DNA of 64,000 nt. It comes from M3007 sp965249785. GTDB lineage: Bacteria > Bacteroidota > Bacteroidia > Chitinophagales > Saprospiraceae. The stretch is taken from positions 310,001 to 374,000 of the forward strand of contig CBDFMU010000026.1 in the NCBI GenBank assembly GCA_965249785.1, given 5' to 3'. Each line of letters opens with the position of its first letter. Within the stretch, counting starts at the first letter, position 1. The notes below the pieces were generated by a model. That model did not search any database. It was not told the origin of the DNA and saw only the letters and a list, made by a program, of their open reading frames with translations. Shown piece by piece: positions 33,404 through 42,633 of this stretch. Both the position numbers and the translations under genes were made by a program.

Positions 33404-35602
33404 TTAGTTCATTGAAAAATCATTTACTTGATCTTCCTGGGGCATTTCAGTAATTCGCTCCAAAAACTCCCCCTCCGTCCAAATCTCCACCGTCTCCAAA
33501 GCCTGGGCTTTTTTAAGTTTGCTGCCCGCTTTTTCGCCGACCACCAAAATACTAAGGTGCTTGTTGACACTACTAGCCAAACTGGCTCCGGCACCCACGG
33601 CCAGTTTTTCAGCCTCCGCGCGGGTCATTTGCGAGAGGGTACCCGTGAAAAGGATGCTGCGACCCAACAACGGCCCCTCGGTGGGAGCGTCCGGGTGCTT
33701 GTCTGCGTCGGTCTGGTGCATATTCACGCCATGCTGCTCCATGCTGCGCAGGAGTTCGAGATTATGTTCGTTTTGGAAAAAATTGAACACATTGCGAGCC
33801 AGCACTGGTCCGACTTCTTTAATATTCTGGTATTTCTCTAAGTCCCAATCTTTCAAATCCAGTACATAACCGATTTCGGCAGCGAGTAAGCGCGAGCCTT
33901 TGCGCCCTAAGTGGTGAATACTCAAACTGTGCAATAGCCGATAAATTGGCTGGTGTTTGGCTGCCTCAATAGCGGCAAACATATTATCCGCTGATTTTTT
34001 CCCAAAACCTTCCAGTTTCGCAACAGCCTCGTAATCAAGTTGGTAGATGTCAGCAATAGAACGCAGCCAGCCTAATTTATAGAAACGTTCAATAGTGCTT
34101 TCGCCCATGCCCTCGATATCCATCGCGTGCTTGGAAGTGTGGAAAATCATGCGCTGCATTACCTGCGCCTCGCATTCGGCATTTTCGCACCGCCAAATGG
34201 CTTCATCTTCGGGTTTCACCAAGTCGGAGTGACATACCGGACATTGACGTGGATATAAGATGGGTTTTTCGGTGCCATCACGGAGTTCAGCCAGCGTTTT
34301 CACGATATAAGGAATTACATCCCCGGCTCGCTCTACCAGCACCTGATCGCCGATGCGCAGGTCTTTGGCGCGGATAAATTCTTCGTTATGCAGGCTCACG
34401 TTGGAGACTGTAACGCCCGCCAGTGCCACGGGTTCGAGCTTGGCGACGGGCGTGATGGCCCCGGTTTTACCTACCTGAAATTCGACATCGCGCAGGCGGG
34501 TGGTGGCTTGTCGCGCTTTGAATTTGAAAGCGATGGCCCAGCGCGGATGGTGGCTGGTAGAACCACATAAGATTTGCAAATCAATACGATTGACCTTGGC
34601 CACCATGCCATCCACCTCGTAACCATAATGATCGCGGTACTCTTGCCAGGCGGTGCAAAAGGAGATCACTTCGGCAATGTCAGTGCAGGTTTTGGTCTCC
34701 GGCAAAGACTGTTTAGCTGCTGGCTGGTCGGCAGGCACTTTGAATCCCAGGCTACGCAAAAATTGAATGCTTTCTTCATGCGACTGGAATTTATCTAGCA
34801 TATTATTCCCTTGACTATCAACGGCATACCCCATTTGATAAACAAAGGCTTCAAGGCCACGACGCGCAGTTTCGCTGGGGTCTTTCATCCGCAACGCACC
34901 CGTAGCGGCGTTGCGCGGATTGGCAAATAGCACTTCGCCCGCTTCCTGCCGTTGGCGATTCATCTTTTCAAAAATGTCTTTGCGGATCAAGGCTTCTCCG
35001 CGTAGTTCTACTTTCTGAATACCATATTTGGAGAAATTTGCCTGCAATGGAATGGAGCGCAGGGTGCGCATATTGGCCGTGATATCGTCGCCAACATAGC
35101 CGTTGCCGCGCGTGGCGGCCCGCACCAAGCGGTCATTTTCATAGAGCAGCACGATGGTGCCGCCGTCGAATTTGGGTTCCACACAGTATTCTACCACAGC
35201 GTCTTTTTCCAGTTTGCAGAGTTTCTTGACCGACTCGTCGAAGTCGTTCAGATCTTCGGCATCGTAGGAATTGTCGAGCGAAAGCATCGGCACCAAATGA
35301 GCCACCTGGGCCAGATTCTCAGTCAGGTCTTGGCCGACACGACGAGTAGGAGAGTCTGCGGTGCGCAGTTCCGGATACTGATTTTCCAGTGCTTCGAGCT
35401 GTTTGTAGAGCTGGTCGTATTCAAAATCGCTCAACACGGGATCATTTTGCACATAATAACGCCACTCGTGGTAACGAATGACATGATGCAATTCTCCAAT
35501 ACGCCGTTCTGCTTCATCTGCTTCCGATAGCGTGGCTTGCGGCGTATAGAGTAATTTCTTGGAAAGTTCGTAAAGGGCGCGTTGATCGTCTTGTGTGTAC
35601 AC
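33404..35602 (-). CDS. ligA: NAD-dependent DNA ligase
   Basis: 732 aa, somewhat longer than the usual ~670. Domain order is normal: Ia domain, adenylation domain with EPKFDGGTIVLLYEN (nucleophile Lys), SLDNSYDAED and ATRGNGYVGDDITANMRTL, OB domain, the zinc finger (CPVCHSDL ... CENAECEAQ), helix-hairpin-helix repeats (LEGFGKKSADNMF) and a C-terminal BRCT (GRSILFTGTLSQMTRAEAE). It seals nicks in replication and repair and is essential. KFDGG replaces the more usual KxDGL at the active site, a mild variation. Confidence 0.95.
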   Translation of the reverse strand: MYTQDDQRALYELSKKLLYTPQATLSEADEAERRIGELHHVIRYHEWRYYVQNDPVLSDFEYDQLYKQLEALENQYPELRTADSPTRRVGQDLTENLAQVAHLVPMLSLDNSYDAEDLNDFDESVKKLCKLEKDAVVEYCVEPKFDGGTIVLLYENDRLVRAATRGNGYVGDDITANMRTLRSIPLQANFSKYGIQKVELRGEALIRKDIFEKMNRQRQEAGEVLFANPRNAATGALRMKDPSETARRGLEAFVYQMGYAVDSQGNNMLDKFQSHEESIQFLRSLGFKVPADQPAAKQSLPETKTCTDIAEVISFCTAWQEYRDHYGYEVDGMVAKVNRIDLQILCGSTSHHPRWAIAFKFKARQATTRLRDVEFQVGKTGAITPVAKLEPVALAGVTVSNVSLHNEEFIRAKDLRIGDQVLVERAGDVIPYIVKTLAELRDGTEKPILYPRQCPVCHSDLVKPEDEAIWRCENAECEAQVMQRMIFHTSKHAMDIEGMGESTIERFYKLGWLRSIADIYQLDYEAVAKLEGFGKKSADNMFAAIEAAKHQPIYRLLHSLSIHHLGRKGSRLLAAEIGYVLDLKDWDLEKYQNIKEVGPVLARNVFNFFQNEHNLELLRSMEQHGVNMHQTDADKHPDAPTEGPLLGRSILFTGTLSQMTRAEAEKLAVGAGASLASSVNKHLSILVVGEKAGSKLKKAQALETVEIWTEGEFLERITEMPQEDQVNDFSMN

Positions 35603-35810
35603 GGGGAAAGGGTAGAGTTAGTAAGGGCTGCTAAGGTTGATCAACTAATCTACAAAATTAATACCGTCGTATAAATTACTCACCAAACTATTTGTTGACG
35701 CCACAAAGATGCAGTGCACCGCAATGTACTGCGTAACATTAATTGTAATATAAATCATTGATAATAAATATTTTATCAACTTTCATCTAGTTTCAACCGA
35801 TCCGCCTTTA

Positions 35811-36743
35811 CTATAATTTCACTTCTCCCGGCATTCCGATTTTCAACAAACCATCCGGGTTGGGAACGCTGATTTTAACGGCGTATACCAGACTCACCCG
35901 CTCGTCTTTGGTCTGAATGACCTTGGGCGTAAACTCTGCTTTGGCCGAAATCCAGGTGATTTTACCTTGAAATTCCTGCATTTTACCTGCTGCTCCATCT
36001 ACGGCTACGGTCACCGTTTGACCGATTTTTACATTGCCCAGTTGCCCGCCCGCGACGTAGGCGCGTAGCGTCATGGTGCTCAAATCGGCGATTTTATAAA
36101 GCGGTTTGCCAATGGCGGTTGCCTCACCTGCTTCGGCGTAAGTGGTTAATATTGTGCCTGTGACGGGATTGGTAATGCGGCATTTGGCCAGTTGATCGTC
36201 GATTTGCGCGATCTGTTTTTGGAGCGGCAGCACTTCGGCGAGCAGGCCACCTTTTTGGGTGGAAAGCGCGGCGTTGGAAGCCGTTTTTTGTTCGCCGATC
36301 ACGTCCATTTGGCGTTGCGCCGCGTCAATTTGGCTGTTCAGATCGTCCAATTGTTTGGGCGTGGCCGCGTCGCTTTTCAGGAGGTTTTGTACACGCTTTT
36401 TCTCCCGATCCAGCGTGGCGAGTTGTTGTTGCACGGAAGATATTTGTCGTTCATATACAGCGAGTTGCGCTCCAATGGCTGGACTTTTAGCGGTGACGGC
36501 GCGGATACTGGCCTGCAATTGTTCGCGCCGTAGCCGCAACTGTGTGGAGTCAATTGCGCCAACGATGGCACCCGTATTCAGCATCTGGCCTTCTTCGGCG
36601 GTGAAGGCGAGCAAACGTCCGCTGGCTTCGGCACTGATGATGCGTTCCTGCGCCTCGAAATTGCCATAAGCGTCGGCGGAAGACACGGATTTCTGGCAAG
36701 CGACAGCCGTGCAGAGAAGCAGGAACAAGAGGGAGCGATTCAT
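35811..36743 (-). CDS. HlyD-family membrane fusion lipoprotein
   Basis: 310 aa. The signal ends in a lipobox (LLLCTAVACQKS, Cys16), so it should be anchored as a lipoprotein. Residues ~30-60 give the first half of a lipoyl/barrel-sandwich domain (SAEASGRLLAFTAEEGQMLN), then a long coiled coil with leucines and glutamines (~65-190), the second half (GTILTTYAEAGEATAIGKPL) and a beta-barrel. It joins an inner-membrane pump to TolC. It is the last gene of the DUF4260-TolC-HlyD set; the expected ABC subunits are absent because ligA follows. Confidence 0.85.
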   Translation of the reverse strand: MNRSLLFLLLCTAVACQKSVSSADAYGNFEAQERIISAEASGRLLAFTAEEGQMLNTGAIVGAIDSTQLRLRREQLQASIRAVTAKSPAIGAQLAVYERQISSVQQQLATLDREKKRVQNLLKSDAATPKQLDDLNSQIDAAQRQMDVIGEQKTASNAALSTQKGGLLAEVLPLQKQIAQIDDQLAKCRITNPVTGTILTTYAEAGEATAIGKPLYKIADLSTMTLRAYVAGGQLGNVKIGQTVTVAVDGAAGKMQEFQGKITWISAKAEFTPKVIQTKDERVSLVYAVKISVPNPDGLLKIGMPGEVKL

Positions 36744-36748
36744 AATAA

Positions 36749-36780
36749 AGGTTGAGAGGTTGAGAATGTTTAGAAGGGTT
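36749..36780. repeat. GTTGAG word repeat, locus 6
   Basis: AGGTTGAGAGGTTGAGAATG on the plus strand, immediately before the HlyD start; CTCAAC-rich in the sense of the gene. Confidence 0.65.
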
Positions 36781-36962
36781 TAGTTATTGATTCTGAGTAC
36801 TTTGCATCGATCTTTCTTCAAAATTACCCTGCGGTAATTATTTTATTTCTTGTACTTTATAAGGAATGGGCAAATAATAAGTGAGTACAATGGTGCCTAC
36901 TCCATGTTGTCATCCCGGGTAAGACCAACGGTCACTTTATCTTGAAACTGTTCCTAAGCATT

Positions 36963-38249
36963 TTATTCCCCCTCCTTAGTTCTCGCCACCAGCATCTCCC
37001 AAACCTGCGCAGCATTGATCGCGTGGGTGGCGCGCAACAGTTTGGCCTGCGTGAGCAAATCAATCTGCGTCAAGTAGTCGGTCATCGTCATCACGCCATT
37101 TTTCACCTGCGCATCGGCCCGTTGGATAATGTCTTCTTGCAGGCGAATAATAGCGTCGTCGCGGGTCACTGCATCGCGCCATTTGATGATGTCGGCGGCA
37201 TCTTTTAGACCCATGGCATCCAACCGCTGCTCGAAGGCTTCCTGTTGGGCATCCACATTTTTCATTTGCAAATCAAAGACTTGCGCGTCGCGGGGACGGT
37301 TGCCCCAATCGAAGGGCGTCCAGGCGGCTCGCAGACCCAGCAGCACGAAGGGTTGAAATCCAGTCTCGAAAAAATTGAACGGATTGGGCCGCCCGATACC
37401 GCCCTGCGCAAAGGCCTCGATGCGTGGCTGATTACGCAAGGCAAGGGTGTTTTTACCGAGTTGAAAACTACGTTGTTGTAGCGTAAATAGTTGATATTCA
37501 GGGCGTAGTCGGTTATGAACCAAACCTAAATAGTTAGGCGGATATTTCGTCAGCGAGACAGAATCCGTAGCCATCGGTGCCGGCACGACCGGGCGGCCCA
37601 CCCATTTGGCCAGCAATTCGCGTATAGTTTGCTGGTCCGTATACACTCCATCCAGTTGCTGTTTGCTCTTTAAAATCTGGATTTTTATCTGATCGGCACT
37701 GGTGCGCAGGGCCACGCCCTCGGTCACCGCTGCTTCGGCCTGTTTCAAGCGGTTTTGCAAATCTGCTATGCTGGCCAGCAATATTGCTTCCGACTCGCGC
37801 AACAGCAGGGCTTTGAAATACAGGTCGGTCACTACTTCCCGCAGCGCAAAGGCTTCGACATCCACCTGCGCCGCCGCGAGTTCGCTTTCCAAAGTGCGTT
37901 GTTGACGAAGATAGCGATTGGAGCCGCCGTCCCAGATGCGCTGACTCACGTCTGCCGTGACTTTGTACTGGTCTTTCGGCACCGTCGGAATCTGGAAAAA
38001 CGGGCTTTCAATGGGAATACCGAACACATCGCTTTGCCAACTGGCCTGCGCGCCGATTGCAATACGCGGCAAGTCATTGCTCCGCAAGTTGTTGATTTGC
38101 AAGGCACTAATACTTTCTGCGTACAGTTTTTTCGCCTGTAACGGACTGTTTTGCACCGCCAAATCGCGACATTGCTGAACCGTCAAGGTATCGCTGGCAT
38201 AACTGCAAATTGGCAGGAGCGCAAGGAGGAGCGTTTTCAGAAATCGCAT
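36963..38249 (-). CDS. TolC-family outer membrane efflux protein
   Basis: 428 aa. Signal peptide MRFLKTLLLALLPICSYA, then S. It contains the two long helical repeats of the family (LTVQQCRDLAVQNSPLQAKK early, and RPEYQLFTLQQRSFQLGKNT in the second half) and the short beta segments of the outer-membrane barrel. It forms the exit duct of an efflux system. It lies three bases after the DUF4260 gene and upstream of the HlyD gene, and is probably controlled by the TetR operator at 38659-38674. Confidence 0.9.
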   Translation of the reverse strand: MRFLKTLLLALLPICSYASDTLTVQQCRDLAVQNSPLQAKKLYAESISALQINNLRSNDLPRIAIGAQASWQSDVFGIPIESPFFQIPTVPKDQYKVTADVSQRIWDGGSNRYLRQQRTLESELAAAQVDVEAFALREVVTDLYFKALLLRESEAILLASIADLQNRLKQAEAAVTEGVALRTSADQIKIQILKSKQQLDGVYTDQQTIRELLAKWVGRPVVPAPMATDSVSLTKYPPNYLGLVHNRLRPEYQLFTLQQRSFQLGKNTLALRNQPRIEAFAQGGIGRPNPFNFFETGFQPFVLLGLRAAWTPFDWGNRPRDAQVFDLQMKNVDAQQEAFEQRLDAMGLKDAADIIKWRDAVTRDDAIIRLQEDIIQRADAQVKNGVMTMTDYLTQIDLLTQAKLLRATHAINAAQVWEMLVARTKEGE

Positions 38250-38252
38250 AAC

Positions 38253-38615
38253 CTATTGATTTGATTGCTTACCGATGAGTCCGAGGTGGGTATTCGAGAA
38301 ACTATCCGGATATTTCAAGCCGTAGCCCAGCGCGCGATCCATGGAAATATGGGCAAACAAGATGATGGCCGCCAATTGCCAATTCGCTTTGCCCGACCAC
38401 AAACCGTAGGCAGCCACTATCGATGCCACGGCTCGGTAATGAACGAGATTGTAGGTGAAAGCACCGATTTTTGGGCTGATTGCATAGCCCAACATACCAA
38501 GATCCGGCAAAAGCAGTAAGGCCGGAAACCACCACCAAGCGAAAGGCAAACGGCTGAATAAAAAGAGGCAGAGCAGAAAAATGCCCCATTCTTCCAGACT
38601 AAGCAGGTTTTTCAT
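38253..38615 (-). CDS. DUF4260 membrane protein
   Basis: 120 aa with four hydrophobic segments. The phrases PDLGMLGYAISPKIGAFTYN and HISMDRALGYGLKYPDSFSN identify the DUF4260 family. Its function is unknown. It opens the efflux operon and is followed after three bases by the TolC gene. The TetR-type palindrome 44 bases before its start suggests it is part of the inducible response. Confidence 0.85.
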   Translation of the reverse strand: MKNLLSLEEWGIFLLCLFLFSRLPFAWWWFPALLLLPDLGMLGYAISPKIGAFTYNLVHYRAVASIVAAYGLWSGKANWQLAAIILFAHISMDRALGYGLKYPDSFSNTHLGLIGKQSNQ

Positions 38616-38658
38616 GGAATCGAAAGATTGACAATCTTGGTTTACTTATGTATTTGGT

Positions 38659-38674
38659 TTAACCTTCTGGTTAA
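38659..38674. promoter_or_regulatory. TetR operator, efflux operon site
   Basis: TTAACCTTCTGGTTAA: TTAACC-N4-GGTTAA, 44 bases before the DUF4260 start. Same arms as the two sites in front of the TetR gene. Confidence 0.75.
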
Positions 38675-38760
38675 TTTCAGGGTAAAAAAAATAGGTTGTG
38701 TACCGGCGAGTTCAGCCAACGACAGTAAATATAGAGCGGCGGCTAAACCCGCCGGTACGA

Positions 38761-39378
38761 TTATGGGCGCAGCGAAGCCAGTAAAAAGCGCAGCACTTCC
38801 TCTTTTCGCTCGTCCAGAAACGCCTTCATTTCCTGGGCATTTATTCCGATTACAATACGCATCATGGGTTTGGCCACAAAAGGGAAAATGCACAGGCTCA
38901 CCATATTGACCAGCAAGTGTTGGGGCTTGATGGGGCGAATGCGTCCGGCGGCGATTTCGGTTTCTATCTGCCAAAAAAAGAAATCTGGTTTTGGCAGGTC
39001 TTTGGGCAAAATATGTTCAATAAAGCGATCTGGGTGCTTATTCATCTCCGAAATCACGAAAATCGGGACATAAGGGTTGCGAGAAATGACATCTATATAA
39101 AAATTCACGAACCGTCGCATCTTCTCTTCCAATGGGAAATCCGTCTCTAAAAACTCACGGATAACCGGCACCGCTCGGCCAATAATTGCCCGCGCCACCA
39201 TTTCGTACAACTTCTCTTTGGAGCGATAATAGTAATGCAACAAGGCCTTGTTAATACCCGCCCGATCCGCGATTTCCTGCATTTTCGCGCCATCCATGCC
39301 CTTTTGCATGAACACTTCGTGCGCCGCATCGAAGATTTTCTGTTCCGTAGAATCGTTGGGACTAGTGACCTCAGGCAT
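38761..39378 (-). CDS. TetR-family transcriptional regulator
   Basis: About 205 aa starting at MPEVTSPNDSTEQKIFDAAH. The N-terminal HTH is clear (AHEVFMQKGMDGAKMQEIAD, then RAGINKALLHYYYRSKEKLY); the rest is the ligand-binding helical domain. The track start at 39435 would place an operator palindrome inside the gene, and the segment 39379-39435 does not read like TetR sequence, so 39378 is chosen. Two palindromes lie 20 and 88 bases upstream, and one before the efflux operon, so it should repress both itself and the pump. Confidence 0.9.
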   Translation of the reverse strand: MPEVTSPNDSTEQKIFDAAHEVFMQKGMDGAKMQEIADRAGINKALLHYYYRSKEKLYEMVARAIIGRAVPVIREFLETDFPLEEKMRRFVNFYIDVISRNPYVPIFVISEMNKHPDRFIEHILPKDLPKPDFFFWQIETEIAAGRIRPIKPQHLLVNMVSLCIFPFVAKPMMRIVIGINAQEMKAFLDERKEEVLRFLLASLRP

Positions 39379-39397
39379 AATTTTTCGCACTTTTGGT

Positions 39398-39413
39398 TTA
39401 ACCAGATGGTTAA
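39398..39413. promoter_or_regulatory. TetR operator, autoregulatory site 1
   Basis: TTAACCAGATGGTTAA, the same TTAACC-N4-GGTTAA arms, 20 bases before the TetR start. Confidence 0.75.
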
Positions 39414-39764
39414 GTGCGGCAAAGGTGAGGGGCATTTTTTAGAATTCCAAATAAACGAAAAAAAATTAACCATCTGGTTAAAAAAGGCAGCAAGGCCAAT
39501 AAAATTTTGTCCTTGCTATACACAATTGCTCATTATGTGCAATTTAGTGCATAGTGTGCGTAGTTTTGCTTTGGATATGTAACGTGTGTGTCAACTCCTT
39601 TCAGGAAGGTAACATTAACAGCACTTATTCGTTTTAAACGTTCAATAGTTGGTTATCGGACTTTTGGGAAAATTTTATTTTAAAATTCAGGAGATTTTCG
39701 GAGTATAACACCTCATAACTCACATTTTAAATTAGTTAATTTCAGCATATTTCATTCACCTAAC
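39414..39764. other. Spacer between tetR and the desaturase gene
   Basis: No gene is seen between the divergent starts (39379-39764). It holds two TetR palindromes at the left and an AT-rich leader for the desaturase at the right. Confidence 0.5.
39466..39481. promoter_or_regulatory. TetR operator, autoregulatory site 2
   Basis: TTAACCATCTGGTTAA, 68 bases from site 1; the same arms. The N4 centre is the reverse complement of that in site 1. Confidence 0.75.
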
Positions 39765-40886
39765 ATGGTCGCCGCACAGCAGAAAGGCACGATAAAATTC
39801 ATTGACCGCGATAAACGCCAGTTTTTTAATACTCTAAAAGGCCGGGTGGATCAGTACTTCCGGGAACAGCAGCGCAGCAGCCATGCGAATGCGACGATGG
39901 TGGTCAAAACGGTTGTTTTGTTGTTGGCTTACGTCGCCCCCTTTGCGGTGCTGTTGGTTGTGCAGCCCTCTTTTGGCCTGGCCTTGTTGCTTTGGCTATT
40001 GATGGGCGTGGCCAAAGCCGGCATTGGTATGAGCGTTATGCATGACGCAAATCACGGTGCTTATTCAGAAAGTAGTCTGGTAAATACCTGGGTGAGTTAT
40101 TCGATCAATATGCTCGGTGCTTCGGGCCATAACTGGAAGTTGCAACACAACCTGCTACACCATACGTACACTAATATTACCCATATGGACGATGATATTG
40201 ATGACAAGCCCGCCCTGCGCTTTTCGCCACATACGGAGGTGAAATCCATTCACCGTTTCCAGTGGTTGCACGCTTTCGGGATGTATGGGCTGACCACTTT
40301 ATATTGGGTGTTGGCCAAAGATTTTGTGCAGTTCGCGCGTTATCGTCGCAATGGCGTACTCAGGAAGTCTAAATCCGAGAATCAAAAGGCACTGACCAAA
40401 ATATACGTACTTAAAATTGCTTATTTAGCCGTTTTTATTGGTCTCCCTATTGCCGTTGGATTGGCCTGGTGGTCAGTATTAATAGGTTTCTTCGCTATGC
40501 ACTTTGTTGCGGGTGTGGTCCTCACCGTGATCTTTCAATTGGCGCATACTGTAGAAGGAACCAGCCATCCGATGCCTTGCGCGGAGGGCGTTATCGAGAA
40601 TGAATGGGCTATTCACCAGATGAATACGACGGTGAACTTTGCGCCCCATAATAAGTGGCTTTCATGGTATGTCGGCGGGCTGAATTTTCAGGTAGAACAC
40701 CATTTGTTCCCACGCATTTGTCACGTGCACTACCCGCGTATTGCGCCCATCGTGCGTCAGACGGCAGCGGAATTTGGCGTGCCTTATTTGGAGAATCCTA
40801 CTTTTTGGAAGGCTTTGCAATCACATATCGTCACGTTGCGCCGTTTCGGGCAAATGCCGGATATGATGAATGAGGCGATTGGGTAA
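39765..40886 (+). CDS. Membrane fatty acid desaturase
   Basis: 373 aa. The three histidine boxes of front-end/acyl-CoA desaturases are present: HDANHG, HNLLHHTYTN and QVEHHLFP (the last with the Q typical of delta-5/delta-6-like enzymes). Hydrophobic stretches at about residues 45-85 and 220-260 span the membrane. It introduces a double bond into membrane acyl chains using a di-iron centre and an external electron donor; there is no fused cytochrome b5. It stands alone between tetR and a terminator-like hairpin. Confidence 0.9.
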   Translation: MVAAQQKGTIKFIDRDKRQFFNTLKGRVDQYFREQQRSSHANATMVVKTVVLLLAYVAPFAVLLVVQPSFGLALLLWLLMGVAKAGIGMSVMHDANHGAYSESSLVNTWVSYSINMLGASGHNWKLQHNLLHHTYTNITHMDDDIDDKPALRFSPHTEVKSIHRFQWLHAFGMYGLTTLYWVLAKDFVQFARYRRNGVLRKSKSENQKALTKIYVLKIAYLAVFIGLPIAVGLAWWSVLIGFFAMHFVAGVVLTVIFQLAHTVEGTSHPMPCAEGVIENEWAIHQMNTTVNFAPHNKWLSWYVGGLNFQVEHHLFPRICHVHYPRIAPIVRQTAAEFGVPYLENPTFWKALQSHIVTLRRFGQMPDMMNEAIG

Positions 40887-40929
40887 AGCCCCCCCCATAA
40901 TGGGAGGAAATAAGAGGAGGTAAAAAATA

Positions 40930-40976
40930 GCCTGACTGCCATCCAACCCCACATAGGGAGCGGACGACAGTCAGGC
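40930..40976. terminator. Hairpin between convergent genes
   Basis: GCCTGACTG (40930-40938) pairs with CAGTCAGGC (40968-40976) around a 29-base loop. It lies between the convergent desaturase and lipoprotein genes. The long loop makes it a weaker terminator candidate. Confidence 0.5.
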
Positions 40977-40991
40977 AACATAGCAACAACC

Positions 40992-41546
40992 CTATTTTAT
41001 CGTGTAATTTTCATGAAAGACCCCTTCAAACACCAACCGCTTTGGCATTTCCAAATCCTCTTTGATGTCGTTTTTGGAAGTCCGCTTAAACTTTACCTTG
41101 AACCGCCCTTTCACCACTTGCGCCACCGTGTCCAGATAGGTGATGTTGAAATAACCGTCTTCCTTGTCTTCTACTTCGTAGGTGTAACCTGTTAAGTCTT
41201 CGGCGAATATTTGTTCAAAACCCGGGTACGCAGCCACCCCATACTCACGTTCTGTGATTATAGGATAATCACCTTGGCGCAGGGGTAAAAAAGAAAAAGC
41301 CAAGTGATTAGCCAATTGTCCAACATCGTGATTATCCTTTGTCTGACCAAATACGGCAAAAAATAATTGATCGAATGGACGGTAATAGATATCTGGTACG
41401 GCATCAAATACTTCACCATTCAGATACACTATTGATTCACCCAAGGTCACTTCCTCTGGCAGATTCACTACCGGGTCTTTATGGCAACCCAAGGTCAGCA
41501 AGGAGAAAAGAGCGGCAATGGCTGATAAAAAGAGTGCTTTTCTCAT
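40992..41546 (-). CDS. Lipoprotein of unknown function
   Basis: 184 aa. The signal MRKALFLSAIAALFSLLTLG ends in lipobox Cys21 (TLGCHKDP). The mature part is beta-rich and ends with EDLEMPKRLVFEGVFHENYT, resembling small Bacteroidota lipoproteins of unknown role (DUF6252-like layout: short beta-sandwich with GYFNITYLDTVAQVVKGRF). Its start overlaps the end of the upstream frameshifted T9SS gene by four bases, so they were probably one operon. Confidence 0.65.
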   Translation of the reverse strand: MRKALFLSAIAALFSLLTLGCHKDPVVNLPEEVTLGESIVYLNGEVFDAVPDIYYRPFDQLFFAVFGQTKDNHDVGQLANHLAFSFLPLRQGDYPIITEREYGVAAYPGFEQIFAEDLTGYTYEVEDKEDGYFNITYLDTVAQVVKGRFKVKFKRTSKNDIKEDLEMPKRLVFEGVFHENYTIK

Positions 41547-42246
41547 AGTTTTACAATTTTATAGGTGGACGTGGTTTGAGTGCCAGTGATTTGCAAAAAA
41601 TAATGACCAACTGGTAAGTCAGATGTAAAGATGGTCACTATAGTTTTATCTGTCTTTAAATCAATCGCCTTGACTTGCCTTCCATCAGCATTGAACAGCA
41701 CAGCCTGTAAATCGCCCAAGTTCGGCTGAATCATTAAAATGTCATTAATAGGGTTGGGGAAAACTCGTGCCGTGCTTGTACCAATGATGGAAGTACGATC
41801 ACTGCCTTGTCGGTGCCGATGCCAATAATCTCATACGTTTGATTAGTCGGTGCCAAGTAGGCACTGCCATAGTAGCCTTGTGCGGTTTTGTCCACGGTGA
41901 TGTTGCTACCGTTGGCATTATAGCCGCTCCAGTAGTAGGTGCCTTGTACCGTGGAGGACACATAGTCGGCAGTGAATGTAGTGGGTGACGAGGCTCCAGG
42001 CAATTGCACAGTCAGGGTATTGCCGTTCAAGTAATTCTGGATGGCATTCACCTTGACCAGCCAATTGGCTTCATACCGGGAGCCTTGTTTGATTTTGTTG
42101 TAGCGAGTGGTCTGATCGCTGGTCAAAGTGGCCGTGTTGGACAGGGTCTCCAGGAAGGGGCCGTTCAGGGTTTGAGCGACGGTACTGGTTAAATTTGCCA
42201 GCAAGGCAAAAAGCAGTACCCGCAGGTAGAGAGAAAAGGGTTTCAT
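41543..42246 (-). pseudogene. Frameshifted exported protein with T9SS sorting domain
   Basis: From MKPFSLYLRVLLFALLANLT (signal peptide ending STVAQ) the frame gives ~155 residues including YYWSGYNANGSNITVDKTAQ and NQTYEIIGIGTDK, then shifts. The adjacent frame continues DRTSIIGTSTARVFPNPIND, then ILMIQPNLGDLQAVLF and ...LPVGHYFLQI, a type A T9SS sorting domain. Adding one base between 41765 and 41830 makes 705 bases, or 234 aa. The N-terminal part resembles the pro-region of Bacteroidota metallopeptidases, but no protease domain separates it from the sorting domain. The leader matches that of 10236-11716. Confidence 0.75.
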
Positions 42247-42271
42247 GTAGAAAGCAATTTTAAGGTGATTT

Positions 42272-42633
42272 CGGTCTATTTCACGCATTGACCTGGTACG
42301 CCTTACTTCTTTTGGGGTGGTTTCAGGGTAGACCCACGGTGCGCTGCCATGCTCGGAATGTTTCTTTTTTGAGTTGGGCAATACAATAGTGTAAAGGTGG
42401 GGCTACGCGCCATGGGGGAAAAGGACAGAAAGTCGCGTTTCAATCCGGCCAGATGTACAAAAAAAGATCTTATTTATATTTTATTGCTTTGTAAATAATT
42501 GATAACGTGTGCAAAATGAGATAATTTTCAAATTTTCACTGTTTTATCCATAGTGATAAGATAAAAGAATATTTTTTGAGTTTATCGGCACTTTCAAACA
42601 CATTGCCCACATTTAAAAATTGACCACATTTTC
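42272..42633. other. AT-rich spacer
   Basis: I see no gene in these bases. It should hold the promoter of the frameshifted T9SS gene and the 3' end signals of the ROK kinase gene. It includes TAGTGATAAGATAAAAG-type AT-rich sequence but no clear hairpin. Confidence 0.4.

Noticed and set aside
40884..40921. Third copy of the C-rich repeat after the desaturase gene
   Set aside because: Only the GCCCCCCCC run matches; the GTAAAGGGGGG and AGATTGAG parts are absent.
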